The position numbers and the translations under genes were made by a program. Source: Euglena gracilis (taxonomy: Eukaryota > Euglenida > Euglenophyceae > Euglenales). From it: a DNA stretch of 64,000 nucleotides. How positions within the stretch are numbered: position 1 is the stretch's first letter; each line of letters starts with the position of its first letter. The stretch lies in the NCBI GenBank assembly GCA_039621445.1, contig CP154956.1, forward strand, positions 55,831,419 through 55,895,418, given 5' to 3'. This document shows positions 1-11,278 of this stretch, one piece after another. Below the pieces are notes generated by a model, which was given only the letters and a program-made list of their open reading frames with translations, made no database searches and was not told the origin of the DNA.

Positions 1-173
1 GCGACACATGCGGACTCCCCATCACAGTGCACAAGCCGATCAGTCCCTCCCGAAAAAAAAAAGGCATCCCCGGAGCGCACTGTAAGCAAGTGGTATGCTC
101 TGACAGTCAAACCCCATCCCAGATGCTGACTGCACAGGCCCAGGGCTCCATTCGGCCCCGGTCGGGACTGGTC

Positions 174-271
174 GCCGTCCATGCAGCTGAACAGGCGGTC
201 CAGGATGTCCGGGCCGCATGGGTAGCCCTGGGCCAGGCACAGGCGCTGCAGGTCGTCGCGGTCGAGCATCC
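174..271 (-). CDS. U-box/EF-hand gene exon 6 (EF-hand 3 end, EF-hand 4 start)
   Basis: Encodes MLDRDDLQRLCLAQGYP and the next helix DILDRLFSCMDGD. It ends inside EF-hand 4, just before GAC-CAGTCCCGACC, which has the form of a nonconventional intron start. The partner end lies left of base 1, so this 3' border is a prediction only. Confidence 0.75.
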
Positions 272-3200
272 CTGGGGGTTCCGGGGCAGGGGGGGGGGGG
301 CACCCTGTGCGTCCCCCCAGGTACGTACCTTAAACGTATGTGAAGCCCTCCCACACACCCTTGAGAACAAGAGGACGCATTGGGTTCGGACTTGTCAATT
401 GCGTCAGGGGGATACCCTTCCACTGGCTAGACTCATGCAAGGGGTCTCCCTGTCACAGTGCCAGGGACGATATGGATATGGATATGGATATGGTCACAGA
501 TATAGAATAGACATGGCTATAGATATATAAATGTGTGCAAATATGCATACGTGTGAAGGAAGCTTAACGCTTTTCATTTCAACCTGCACCCACACAGACA
601 GTGTTTGGAATGAACTCTCAAACGTCGACCAAGTCGGAAGGGTTTGTTGGGCGGGTGTCCAACATAACATATAATTCACCCCCTGTACAGGATGTAGATA
701 TAGACATAGACATAGATATTGATATAGATGTAGATATAGATATGGATATGGATACAGATACAGCGAACTCGAACTCCTGTGGGCTTTGATCACTGTCTCC
801 CAGGAAGGGTTTGAGTGATGCCAGGCCTGAGAGGGTTAGGGTTAGGCATCAATATCGAAAACCGTGGCCGTTCAGCTTCATCCGTTCGACTGTTCAATTT
901 TATTGAACAGTCAAACCTTTGCGACCTACTGCAATGTGCCGTTGTGACCAAGCGTATTTTGGTTGTCAAAACGCACCTTACCTTACCTTACCTACCTTAT
1001 CTTATCTTATCTTATCTTATCTCATCTTATTGTATCCATCTATCTTTCTCTCTATCCATTTATCTATCTAATCCAATGAAAATGATCCATCAATCTAACA
1101 ATCAACAATCTAACAATCTGTCTATCTGTATCTGTATCTATATCTATACCTGTATCTGCAAAATTTTCAAAATCAAAGTAATTTTTAAAAATGCCAACAA
1201 ATTAAATAACAATAAAAATAAAATACACATACACCGCACTGAATGCACATAACCATGGGCACTATTTGGAACATAGGTCAAAAACCGGGGGGGGGGCACT
1301 ATTCGGGGGGGGGGGGGGCTTCTATTGGGGGGGGGGATAAGGTTGGTTTAAATGAGTTAAATAAATAAATGAACATAAAACAATTTCTCATCCATCTGAA
1401 GGACCTGATACACCAAGGCCCAGCAAAACCTTCGACCTTAGATCCCCTGGTTGGAACTCCCAGAGGTTGTCCGGACCCCATTGGAAAAAAAAAAGAACAA
1501 GAGAAGAAGAAGAAAAGGGCTGATCCTAAGATTGTATTTCCATTGCCTCCTTCTGCAAAAAAGAAATCTTGTGACACAGAGCTCAGACAAATGCCCCTCA
1601 AATGTGCATATGCCCCTTTTTGTCAGCCTCCATTGGATGGGCATTCCGTGGCTGGACTTCCCAAAAGGTTTCCGATGGACCCTTTGGAATTCAGGCTTTT
1701 TGTTTCGACAATCCGGCTCCAGCCATCAGGATCAGGGAGGAATGGGCACACCGTCTCCATCGCGGTCAAATGAGCTGAACTGCATCATGAACACTTCGTA
1801 CTGCTTTTTGGAGATGCTCCCAGGCCAGGGCAACAGAGAGCCAGACCCCGCAGACACAATACTGTAAATGGCTTTTCCCAAGCAACAATTAAGTCCATGC
1901 GCAGGAAACAGGGCTTTAACATTCCCCATTGTATGGGTAGGCGGGATTTGGTGCTTGTGCTTATTTTCTATTTGAAAATGTCTCAGATTAAAATTTTCGA
2001 AGATTTGGAGAAAAAAAACTGAATCAGACAACCTTCTCCTGCAGATCAATTTTCAAATACTGTCACTGAGAACCAGAAGGAAAACGAAGGAATGCTGGGG
2101 TGCAGTGTGTGTGAATTGTGTTCAACAAGAAGGTTCCCAAAATCAAAACAGCGGAATAGATGAAAATATTGAACATAAGAAATAAAGTTTTGGAGCAGCA
2201 AAATGAATTGTCAGCTTGGGTCATTGGCAGATGTCCCGGCCTGCTTGCCGTACATCAACTCTGGCTTCGGCCGCTTGTTCTGCATGTAGGTCATGAATGA
2301 GTGGAGGTCGAGCTGGCCTCTCTGCTGGGCGTCCACTGCCTCAAACATCCGGTCGATGTCCACATCACGGCTCGGGTAATTCAGGTAGCGGCACAGCCGC
2401 TGCAGCTCGGCCCGATCCAACTCAAAGCGCAGATCCATCAGCACCGAACCATCAAAAAAAGATTGAGATAATTCCAAACTGGGGTGAGAAATTTGGCACG
2501 AGAAGATTGAAACAAACCTGGAACTGGGAGGTACTTTGTTTAAAACAAAACCTTCAAAATAAAAACAGGTGACACCATTATCCAATTTCTGCCGCAAAAT
2601 TTGTCCTTCTTTCATTTTTCTTGTGCAACCCATCCTCCAAACACTATCTTTTTCAGCAAAAAACAATGAGGAAAATTCATCTGATAACCTTTAATTGTCC
2701 ATCATCAGATGGCCTCCCTCCGTCTACCAACTACAGCTGCTGCTGCTGCTGGTGCTACGTATCCTCCCCAAAGTCTCTTCCGTCGATGCTTCTGATTTTT
2801 CAAGCCATTCAACACGACACCTCACATCTCCTCACGCCAGCACCTGAAACGATGGTCCCACACCTCCGCCGATGGACCCACTGGCGCCACTGCCATCCGT
2901 GTCAAACGTCATGAACTGGCAGAGCACGTGGTCGTAGTCGTCCTGCGACATCCCATACTGGGTCCAGGGGCGGCCGGGGTCGACCTTGACAGTGGCCACC
3001 GGGGCCGGGACCGGCATGGGGGCAGGGGGAACCCCCAGGCTGGGGGCGGCTGGCGTTGCCTTCTCCCCAGGCACTGGGGGCAGGGCGGCGCAAGAAAGCC
3101 TCGTCCGTCACCCACCCCGGCAATTCGCTGGGTTTCGGTCAAAGAAAGAAACGCAAACAACCGAAACTGTCTGTGGGCCAAACCCAGAAATATGGGAAAA

Positions 3201-4994
3201 CGTATGGTTCACTTGGCGGGGGTGCCTCCCGTAAGGTCTCCGGGGAAATCCTCCCTTGCAAGTCTGGTGCTGTCCTGGCTGGGGCGCTGTCTGCGGTGGC
3301 TTCCCGGCCCAGCCACTCTTGGATCTCCTCTCTGAGCGCTCGGTTGGGGAACAGGCCGTCAGCGGCAAGAGGCTCCCTACAGAGGAAACCCGCGCAAGAA
3401 AACTGGTCATTGCTGCATTCAGCCATTGAACAGCAATCGTAGGCCTCCTGTTCAAATGTGAAGATAGCGTCAGCCTTGCACAATGCACAGGCTAAAACTA
3501 GAGAAGTAAAAGCCATTTGGGGGATCATTTGGGGGGGGGGGGTCGAGCTTGTGTTTTGTGTGCAACTGCGCAAACAACTGAGCATTTGTACAAATGAGTT
3601 TGAAACCTTTGTAATTTTTTTTAAAACTGGCTCATTTGCACTCTCAAATCGGCACTACCTTTATCTAACAAATGGGCACCCTTTGCTTTTCCAGCAATTG
3701 TGCAGGGGCCTCCAACAACCACCGAAATCACCTTCAGTTTGTTAATAATTTGGGCAATTGAAACGTCAAGCCAATTTCGGCAGATTCCCCCCATTACAAA
3801 GCAGACAGATCACTCACCTCATTGGTTTGACAAATGATACTACCTTCAACTAAATATACCACCCCCCTGGGTTGATTTTTTGAAAAGAATGGGAGACATT
3901 TTTGGGGGGTGAAGCATTCTTGAGATAGGCAAAAGGTCTGAGCATATGTCAATAAGGCCCTTTTCAGGGCTTCTTTTTTGAAAAATCAGGCCGTAACCAA
4001 ACAAGAAAGCAACCAGGGGACTCGCATGGTACAAGTACAAAGGACAACCTACCTACCCCCCCCCCTCCCAGGAAACTGTCGTGCCCGAGAACCTGTCAGG
4101 GAAAATGTCAGGGTCCCTGGTACCGGCCAACCTGTCAGGGTCATTTTTTCATTAACTTTCCCTTGAAATGCCCCACCCAGGAAACTGTCAGGGTCCTTGG
4201 CACCGGCCAACCAGTCATCATAGGAAGTTGTCAGGGTGCGCGTTACTGGCCAACCTGTCAGGTGACAGTTTCCCGGGGGGGGGGGGGTAGCAAGGTTGAC
4301 GGCTTGTTTTTTTTTGAAACAAAAAAAATGTTTTTTTTTGTTTCAAAAAAAAACATTTTTTTTGTTTTTTAAAACAAGTTTTTTTTAAAAAAAAATCGTC
4401 ATAGAGGGTTTGGAGGAAAAAATTTTTGGAATGTTTTTTTAAGGAAAAAGTCATTTTTTATCTCTGCAGCTTCGTAGTCCATAAAGGGTGCTGGCTTTCA
4501 CATGTGCCATCATTTTGGTATTTTAGGATGAAGGGTCTGGAAAAACAAAAAAAACGTCATTTTTTGATGACCAAAAAAAATGACTTTCGAACTTTTTCCT
4601 CGACAAATGGCCATTTCGCAAGGAAAAAGGTCAATTTTTGCTTTTTTCAAAAAACATGTTTTTTTGCGGTTTTTTTAAAAAGCATGTTCTTTTGTTTTTT
4701 AAATAAATAAAAAACGTCAACCCTGGGGTACGCAAGGAAATTGAAAATTCTCCTTTTTGAATCTTCTCACAAAACAGTTTTGAAATTTCTGAAATCACTC
4801 AAATAACAATCACTCAGAATCCATTGAGGGACAGAACTGCTTTCATCACACCTGCCCATCGGACAATCTTCATGCCTCTGCAGCCATGCCTCGATAGCTT
4901 CCTTCTCGAAGTTGTGCCCTTCACGGTCCATCACTGGGTGCTGCATCACTTCTTGTGTTATCGGGCACACATAGCGATCTGGTGGCTCGCGCAT
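174..4994 (-). CDS. U-box and EF-hand protein gene, 6 exons, 3' part outside the window
   Basis: Exons on the minus strand are 4994-4852, 3376-3281, 3075-2887, 2424-2247, 1815-1752 and 271-174. They join in one frame (256 residues so far). Residues 4-75 form a U-box, the E2-binding fold of many ubiquitin ligases: VCPITQEVMQHPV, then DREGHNFEKEAIEAWL, CPMGREPL and PNRALREEIQEWL. A Pro/Ala linker follows (about 81-110). Then come EF-hand pairs in a repeated unit that begins YGMS or YGIS. Loop 1 (DTDGSGELDRAE) is canonical; loop 2 (DAQQRGQLDLHS) has lost its ligands; loop 3 (DRDGDG-LDRDD) is near canonical; loop 4 starts MDGDQ. I infer a calcium-responsive ubiquitin ligase; no direct evidence of activity. 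Two introns are GT-AG and three are CAG/CTG nonconventional introns. The start is the first Met before the U-box, one base after an AG acceptor. The C-terminus is not in the window. Confidence 0.85.
272..1751 (-). other. GT-AG intron of the U-box gene, rich in simple repeats
   Basis: Holds GATATG-type repeats (about 466-510), GATATA-type repeats (about 692-765), a TTATC/TATC run (about 980-1075), and three G-runs at 1285-1340. Two TTAGGG-like units occur at 835-848. No coding signal was seen. Confidence 0.6.
1752..1815 (-). CDS. U-box/EF-hand gene exon 5 (EF-hand 3, first half)
   Basis: Encodes ISKKQYEVFMMQFSSFDRDGDG, the start of EF-hand 3, parallel to exon 3. The next intron (1751-272, 1480 nt) begins GTGTGC and ends CCCCCAG, so it is read as GT-AG. 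The join gives DRDGDGMLDRDD, a proper calcium loop. Confidence 0.85.
2247..2424 (-). CDS. U-box/EF-hand gene exon 4 (EF-hands 1 and 2)
   Basis: Completes loop 1 with ELDRAELQRLCRYL and adds EF-hand 2 (MFEAVDAQQRGQLDLHSF), whose loop lacks most calcium ligands. It ends MYG, joined to ISKK of exon 5; this mirrors QYGMSQDD in exon 3 and confirms the join. The intron ends are CAGGCCGGGACA and inverted TGCCCTGGCCTG. Confidence 0.9.
2887..3075 (-). CDS. U-box/EF-hand gene exon 3 (linker and EF-hand 1, first half)
   Basis: Encodes a Pro/Ala-rich linker, then WTQYGMSQDDYDHVL and the first half of an EF-hand loop, DTDGSG. The intron (2886-2425) splits the calcium loop. Its ends CAGTGGGTCCATC and the inverted GATGGATCTG pair. 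The join must give Gly6-Glu7-Leu8 of the EF-hand, which fixes the splice register to at least 5 nt of the straddling 8-mer. Confidence 0.88.
3281..3376 (-). CDS. U-box/EF-hand gene exon 2 (end of U-box)
   Basis: Encodes the U-box C-terminal part PNRALREEIQEWL and the start of the linker. It ends at a nonconventional intron: the 8-mers straddling the two borders are GCCCCAGC and CCCCCAGT (6 of 8 equal), and the element ends CAGGACAGCAC / inverted GCGCCGCCCTG can pair. No in-frame GT-AG alternative exists. Confidence 0.88.
4047..4290. mobile_element. F-family inverted-repeat element, copy 1
   Basis: Ends are ACCTACCCCCCCC and inverted GGGGGGGGTAG. The interior repeats ACTGTCAGGGTC/ACCGGCCAACCTGTC in both orientations. 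A near copy is at 50976-51234 and a decayed one in clathrin intron 5 (41870-41975). It lies in the first intron of the U-box gene. Confidence 0.65.
4291..4725. mobile_element. T/A-rich inverted-repeat element abutting F copy 1
   Basis: Ends are CAAGGTTGACG and inverted CGTCAACCCTG. The interior is almost only T- and A-runs. It sits at the right end of the F element, so it may have inserted into it; the expected 8-bp duplication is not clean (only the first three bases agree). Confidence 0.5.
4852..4994 (-). CDS. U-box/EF-hand gene exon 1 (U-box, first two thirds)
   Basis: Starts at Met (4994) and carries the Cys-Pro-Ile core and the helix EKEAIEAWLQRH. It ends CAG followed by GTGTGA, a GT-AG donor. 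The matching acceptor CCTCTGTAG precedes exon 2. The join gives CPMGREPL, the expected U-box run, so this intron (4851-3377, 1475 nt) is conventional. Confidence 0.85.
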
Positions 4995-5008
4995 TCTGGG
5001 AGAAAATG
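4995..5008 (-). promoter_or_regulatory. Candidate trans-splice acceptor before the U-box gene
   Basis: Read on the minus strand, a pyrimidine-rich run TTTTCTCCCAG ends one base before the ATG. In euglenids a spliced leader is commonly added at such a site. It could also be the acceptor of a cis intron with an upstream 5' exon not recognised here. Confidence 0.45.
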
Positions 5009-5010
5009 AG

Positions 5011-7090
5011 CCAAATCTGCATGATGGCAGCGGACAAATGCATTGGAGAATTTCAACTTCAGTTAATCAGAATTAAGGTGTTTTTTTTTGCACCTAGCGT
5101 CTGAAATGTTTGCCCACGGCTGGCAAAAATAATTGCCCCAACCTGTCAAAATTTTTGCCCAGCACCCTCAAGACAATTTGTCCAAACGTCTCAAAAGTTT
5201 TTGCACTGCGCCCCAAAAATATTTGAATACAATGAAAAAAAAGCGTTGCACTGCACAATAGAAAAACATCCTCGCTGATTGAAGTTTCAAAGGGCAAAAG
5301 TGCAAAACACCCGAAGTGCAAAAAATTTCGGAACGGAGGGAAATATTTTTGGGAGAAGGTGCAAATAACAAACCCACCAGCCAAAAAGGAACCCCCCAGG
5401 GGAGGGGGGGGGGTCCCGGCCGGACCCACCCACCCACCCACCCACCCTACCCCCCCCCCGGGGTCCAAGACTAAGAAAACCCCTGATCGGAACTCCAGTA
5501 GGAAGATGAATTCATTACAAGGGCTTGTCTCAGCGGGAACGTTTAGAATGCTTATCACTGGGTTGAAAAAGACGGAATTACAGATTTCTTTGTCTGGCTC
5601 TCAGGTGCATGGAGGCAACAGCTGGCACTTTTTTTTGAAAAGAATATAACCCATAGGGGAACAGGGGCAGGAGAAAAAAAGCATCAAAAAAACAACGAAA
5701 TATCCCAAATTAAACTTCAGAGGGTGGAACCTGAAATTGGCCAGAATGGTCCAAAAATCCATCATTTTGGTGCATGAAAGAAAAACATGCAAAATCACGA
5801 ACCTTCATCAATCTTCCGGGAATTTTCTTGTTGAAACTATGTTCAGCACGGTGAAAAAATATGGACGTGGGACTTTTGGCACTGTACACGTAGACTAAAA
5901 ACGTTTTTTCCTGAAAAATCCGTGTTCAGTACACGTTTTTGATAATGCACACGTGGACGTAATAGTTTTCTGCAAAAAAACGTGAGCACAGTGGGGGGGG
6001 GTCAGACAATTCGATGTCCATTGTCTGTGGAGAGTCAGCATGCAGATACAAATAATACCCCTCTATCAAAAGCTCTTCTCAAGAGCTTTCACCAAACACT
6101 CACAAAACTCAGCCATGCTGCAGAGTGCTCTGATTTTGGACGATCCAGTGTTTTAACAGAAATTTGTCTGATTGCCGATGGTCAGATTCGACAGTTCAAT
6201 TGCAATGTTGCCCATTGATTGAAAGCTCTCTTCAGGGGCTTTCAACAGACGGCCACAGAATCCAACGATGCTGAACAGAACTCTTGTTCCAGAAGTTCAC
6301 CGAAAATCAGTTGTGGGATGTACTCCACAAAACCTGAATTTCATGCTGAAAAAATTAACTAGTGTTTTGTTACAATCTCTGGCTGGTTATGTATTTTGAG
6401 CATGAATAAAACATGCAAAAGTGAACACATTTGTGGCAGTGTACAAATGAAAATGGTTTTTTTGGGCCATGAATTGTGGAACACGGTTTTCTGCCGATAA
6501 ATCGTGTACTGAACACAGTTTTCCGCCAAAAAAAACAACGTGTTTCCCCATTCTTCCCATTCTTGTAGATATGTGCTCGACAAGTTTTGTTCGAACAGCT
6601 TTTCCCACAACGCTGTAAATTGTGGACTACGAACACAGTTGTGGTATGTTGTTTCGTGGCATTTTGTTGTTTTGTGATATGATCGCTTTTGGCACCCAAG
6701 TTTTTTTGGTGAAAAAGCAGGATGAGCCCACAAAACACCATGCAGAAACCCTTCCAAAGCTTATCTTCATCAAGACCGGGAAAGGGGGAAAGAATGAAGA
6801 AAATATTTGCCACAACTTTCAATGGTGCCGTGTTTTGTTTTTCAAAATATTTTTAATGAATGCACCTCTGTAAAAAAAAATATGATCAAGCTCAATTTTC
6901 CAAATTCCAAATTTTCATTAAAAAACTGTGTTTGCTTCTTTCGACTTCGTTTTAGCAACCTGCCAACCACGAAGGAAGCTTTATGCTAGCAAGAGAAGAT
7001 TCAGGCCAGGCCAAAATACCTATCATTTTTGAGGAACAGGCCACCCCATGTGAGAAATAGTATTTAATAATTGCAGATACTCATGAATGA
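5011..7090. other. AT-rich region without a recognised gene
   Basis: No family-like protein is visible on either strand. It includes a reverse-oriented A-family end at about 5441-5489 (GGGGTCCAAGACTAAG then AAAACCCCTG), with its other end lost or not found, and recurring phrases such as GTGTTCAGTACACG near 5930 and its relatives near 6500. Confidence 0.5.
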
Positions 7091-7253
7091 ATGGATCACA
7101 GGCATCCATTCGCCCTGAGCCCATCAGGAGTTTTCTTGCGCCAGCTGCCCACCGGGGGGGGGTCCAACTTGCCAACACCTTTATTCAGCAGCCAGCCTGC
7201 GGACCCCCCCCCCCCTCAAGGGGCTCTGCTGAAGAAAAAAAATTCTGGGCAAA

Positions 7254-7919
7254 GTGCCAAAAAATTTTCAATGGGAACAGTACGAGGGGTACAGCTCGGG
7301 ATTGGGGGGGGACCAGGTCAGCCCCCCCCCAAAGCTGTTCCCAAACCTGAACCTCGGACAGCCCAAAGCAGCAGGAGAGACAGCCCTGCAGCCTGCAGCG
7401 GCTCTGCCCCGTATGCACATCAAGCAGACTGGTTCATCATCATCGAAGAAAAGGAGGAGAAGGTCATCCTCCACCAGCTCATCAAGCTGCAGCACCTCCA
7501 CTGCATCATCAGATCCCCCTCCACTATACGGGCATCATCAGCAGCTGCCCCAGACCATGCCATCATCATCTTGCCATCATCATCTGTTCAGCAGGCAAAT
7601 CCCCAACAGCAGCCTCCACCAAGCCAACCACTTTAACATCAGCAGCAGCCAGTCTCCATCCTGGCACCCCAGCTCAATACTTGCAGCTAAACCAGCAACC
7701 CCATCATCACCAACCATCTCTTCCTGCATGGTGCCTCAGCTGCAGCCCCAATATGTGCAGCAAAGCCTCCTGCAATCCCAGTTGCTGCATCAACCTGTAG
7801 CTGTGATGATTTCACAGCTGCAGCAAATATCACAGCTGGCATCACTGCAAGACGCTGCCCTGCAAATTGCACAATTAATGGCACTGCTACAGAACCGTCA
7901 GTCCTATTCTGTGCCATGA
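7254..7919 (+). CDS. Candidate coding segment, Ser/Gln/His-rich with a basic stretch
   Basis: Open for 221 codons to a stop at 7917-7919. Past the homopolymer-affected first part it reads as a low-complexity Ser/Gln/His/Pro protein with a basic run SSKKRRRRSSS that could be a nuclear localisation signal, then Gln-rich text (LQPQYVQQSLLQSQLL, SQLQQISQLASLQ). It resembles the tail of a transcription or splicing regulator in composition only. No domain is recognised. The start is not known; the first codons run through G/C tracts and are probably intron. It could be a chance open frame over CAG/CAT repeats. Confidence 0.35.
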   Translation: MPKNFQWEQYEGYSSGLGGDQVSPPPKLFPNLNLGQPKAAGETALQPAAALPRMHIKQTGSSSSKKRRRRSSSTSSSSCSTSTASSDPPPLYGHHQQLPQTMPSSSCHHHLFSRQIPNSSLHQANHFNISSSQSPSWHPSSILAAKPATPSSPTISSCMVPQLQPQYVQQSLLQSQLLHQPVAVMISQLQQISQLASLQDAALQIAQLMALLQNRQSYSVP

Positions 7920-8045
7920 CACAGGGGGGAAGTCCTCAATGCCAGTTTTGTGCCATGCCTTGGGGGGGGGAGACATCAATGCCAGTCCAGTGCCATGCTT
8001 CAGGGGGAAAGATAGCAATGCCAGTTCAATGTCCGACCCTGGGAG
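7917..8045 (+). repeat. Short tandem repeat, about 50-bp unit, 2-3 copies
   Basis: The phrase AATGCCAGT...GTGCCATGC followed by a G-run recurs three times directly after the stop of the preceding open frame. The copies differ by several bases. Confidence 0.5.
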
Positions 8046-8059
8046 GGTAGCAGCCCCAT

Positions 8060-9640
8060 GGGCACAGCCCTCTGCGCACTGCACCCCCGCACCCCAGGAG
8101 GAAATTGTCCACAGCCATCCGCCACCCCCCCCCCTTGGCTAGCAAGATCTCTCTGCAGGAGAACGGCCACCAGAAGTTGGCACCCCCTCCCTCCAAGCAT
8201 ATGGCCTGAATTCCTGCCCCCCCCCCCGGGTCCTCGGGCCAAAACGTTGCGGACTACACTATCCCAAGGGAGTCAGAATGGGCCGACCCCCCCTGGAGCA
8301 CAGTGTTTGTGTTCCCGCACAGAATTTGTCGCCCCAAGGCCCCCACCAGGCCAGCAGGAGACGGCTGGTCCGGCCGAAGTGTGCAGCCCAAGACCCCCCC
8401 CCAATCGTGCCTGCTCTTGCAGACTCATCAAACGAGGGCCCGCCGCCTGGGGCAGGGGGACGCCGCCCCTCTTGGCCAAGCCGACCTCGGCCCATCACCA
8501 CGTCCTGCTTGATGGATAAAATGCAAAGCCGCCCTTTCGGATCTTCCAGACACCGCCCCCCACCCCACCACATACTTGGGATGGGTCTCAATGGGGCCTC
8601 CCCGGGGAAATGCCCGGGGCATGGATTTGGGAGCCCGCCAGGACACGGCAAGAGGACCTCCCGCCCCCCCCCCATCCCCGGCCGAGGGGGCGACGCGTCC
8701 AAAAAAATGTCACTCGTTTCAGGAGGAATTTCTGGCCAAGCGCAGGGCACGTTAGGAGGTGGGGAGGTGGGAGCTCTTCCCCGAAGCCCTGGCCCTGAGA
8801 CTCCGGGAAGTGGTGGCCGGGTGGGAAATACTGGGGCAAGGTATGGACCTCGAGCGAGGACGCGGCCTTCGGGCGCCGCCGCCCCCTGAAGTGCCTACCA
8901 CAGCGCCCTGCCCCAACAGACCACTGACAGGGAACGAGGTAGTCCGCGTGGCACAAGCCCTCCACGCCCAACGCCCATGGCACCTCCGTGAGGATGGCCT
9001 ACATTGGACTCCTCCAGCCTGTCAAGCCCCGTGGTGCATCTCACCGCCGCGACCGCGTGTGGGCCGCAGAAACCGCATCAAGCTACACCCAACGGTCGTG
9101 TGTGGGGCGGCACAGGCTGAGGAAGCCGACCTCCGACCGCCGTGGCTGCACCGGGTATGCAGGATCCAGTGCACATGGGAAGACGTGGAGACTCTGTACC
9201 AGCGCCAAAATCAGCCACAATCGCGAGTCGTGTCGAAACGTGCAACATATTCCTCTTGTGCATGCAATGCCCCAGACTTGCAGACCCGCCTCTCTCCCAA
9301 CTCTCCTACTCACGGTGGCGCAGCGCTTGAGGAGATGTTCTGGGCAGCACATAGGGTGCAGTGAACGTGGTACCACCGCGGGGCTAGCTGGAGTCCTGCT
9401 GCCTGACAGCCCCGGGACGGCCATCCACCTCGAGGATGTGAAAAAGGTCTTCCATGTGGTGTGCCGTAGGACTTCCCACAGATCCGTTCCGTCTGGTCCT
9501 GGAAGTTCCCTCCCCGTCCTCCTGGAGGCCGAACCAGAGCCAGAGCTCCGCACCCCCCCACCGGACGTGGCGATGCCATCCTCACAGGCGGTGATGTCTA
9601 CCCCCACCATAGCCTGTGACAGCTACTATACCTTTCCAAT
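8060..9640 (+). other. GC-rich stretch upstream of the retrotransposon fragment
   Basis: High GC without the usual long homopolymers over much of its length, many overlapping open frames, none recognised. By position it could be the reverse-transcriptase part of the element at 9720-10140, too decayed to read by eye. Confidence 0.3.
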
Positions 9641-9719
9641 TATTTTCCCCGGTCGATTATTTCCCCCCCCCATTTTCGGCCCAAAAACAGGAAAACCGGA
9701 CCCGGGCAATTATTTCCCC

Positions 9720-10140
9720 CGGATGGCGGCGGCGCCCAGTCGGGCCATGCACATCATCGGGCTTGAAGTGGTGGCTATGTCTCCCCCTGGCAGACACTCC
9801 CGGCATCTGCACAGGTTGCCAAGCGGCCACACATATCCACGGGGATCACGAGATGTACTGCATCCGCAATAAATTTGCCGATGCCGTTCAGGACGCTTTG
9901 TTCAACTTACTGTCCTCTAACGGCCAAAGTGTCCAATGTGAGGTCGCCATCCCAAACCAGCCCGATGGCTCCCTGCGGCCGGCAGATCTCCTCTTGGCTA
10001 CGTGGCAAGACGGAAAGCCCACAGCCGTGGATATCATTGTTGCCCACAGATGGCAGTCCTCCGAAAGAACCGCCACGAGGGAACGCCGGAGGACCTTCCT
10101 CAAACGCCGGGTGGATTCACCAAGTCTGCAATTCCTAATT
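9720..10140 (+). pseudogene. Fragment of a retrotransposon ORF, C-terminal domain
   Basis: The frame reads LPLADTPGICTGCQAATHIHGDH, then RNKFADAVQDAL and RPADLLLATWQDGKPTAVDII. A Cys/His cluster followed by a Glu-...-RPADxLL-...-(A)xD pattern is typical of the C-terminal region behind reverse transcriptase in many eukaryotic non-LTR element ORFs, where it looks like a PD-(D/E)xK nuclease fold. Upstream (about 8060-9620) is GC-rich and may be more of the same ORF, but frames change and a small inserted element (about 9640-9725, CAATTATTTTCCCC ends) breaks it. It stops matching after TFLKRR at about 10115. I call it a dead fragment. Confidence 0.6.
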
Positions 10141-11278
10141 CAAGGTTGCAAAGCCACTGAAGAATGCCAATTGTTTTGTCTGGGTCCGGGCCAAGAATGG
10201 AAAGATTTGTTAGTATTTTCAAACCTCAATTTGCAAACTTTGATTTTCTTTTCTGTTGCTTTTACAGCTATTTGTTTGGCATCCACAGCAAATCTAGAGC
10301 GCAATTTTTCACAATGGGTCATGTTTATGGGCAAAGACGGACAAAAGGACAAAAGGCTGGCACCGACCTTCCTCTTTCGCGCTCTGAACCCATCCGACTT
10401 ACCTTCCTCCAGCGATGATGACAGTGAATGACCGTCATCGCTTTTGGACCCGAACAACTGCCAAAGATGGCAATGGGTCAACGTCTTCTGCCCATATCTC
10501 ATCAAAGGTCAACACAAAAGCAAGGGAAAAGGGATGTGTGCACACGGTGGCTTTTTTTCTGGATTTTGTGATGCCAGCGACTTGGCGCTTGATCCAGCAG
10601 GGGTTTTCAAAAAAAACCCATTTTCTTTGCCGTTTTTCCAAGAAAAAAAATATGTATTTTTGTGTTTTTTGTTTTTTTTTAGAAAAAACAAAAAAACGCC
10701 AGCTCTCAGATGGAAGCGACCCCCCTTGCTCCACACTTTGGCTTGATGGGGACAGCACAGGCTGGTCTTTGTATCTTCAAATGGTTGTGACTTATGCCTG
10801 CTGAAGTTATTTGGTGAAAGCGGCCCAAGGAGGACTGGAAAAAGGTCGACGGAGAGGAGAGTTCAAAAACAAGGATCCTATGCAAGCTGAGTCCAAGCAA
10901 GCAGACTGAAAGCTTTACAATTGGTAGCAGAAAGTCATCCTCTACCACGACCTTAAAAACAGGTAAGGAAATATTTAACAAGTGTGCAACGTCAGGGTAG
11001 GAATGTCCAGGAATGGTTGGGGCGGTTGGTAATGAATGGTGGGGGGGGGGGCGTTGGGGAAGACTCCTTTGTGGGAAGCCCCCCCCCCCAAGGAAACATG
11101 GGCCAATTCTGAGTCCAGGTTCGGGCACCAAGCGTTCATTGAGCAAAGAGGGGTCTCTTGTAATCCACTGCCCAGGGAGGTCAGGGGGGGGAAGGTACTA
11201 TAACCTTCTGATAGTTTTCCCCCCCCACGGAGTCGAAAACTAGGGGGGGGGGAACTTTCGACCGGTTTGGCCTCCCAG
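10141..11278. other. Repeat-rich spacer
   Basis: Contains an A/T homopolymer palindrome (about 10600-10700) and G/C-run elements between about 11040 and 11265 that share the phrases GGGGAACTTTCGACCG and CTATCAGACGG with 11540-11640. No gene recognised. Confidence 0.5.

Noticed and set aside
835-848. Telomere-like GGTTAGGGTTAGG
   Set aside because: Only about two units, internal, inside an intron; not a telomere.
9720-10140. An active, intact retrotransposon
   Set aside because: No continuous reverse-transcriptase frame upstream, an inserted repeat breaks it, and the 3' part is missing.
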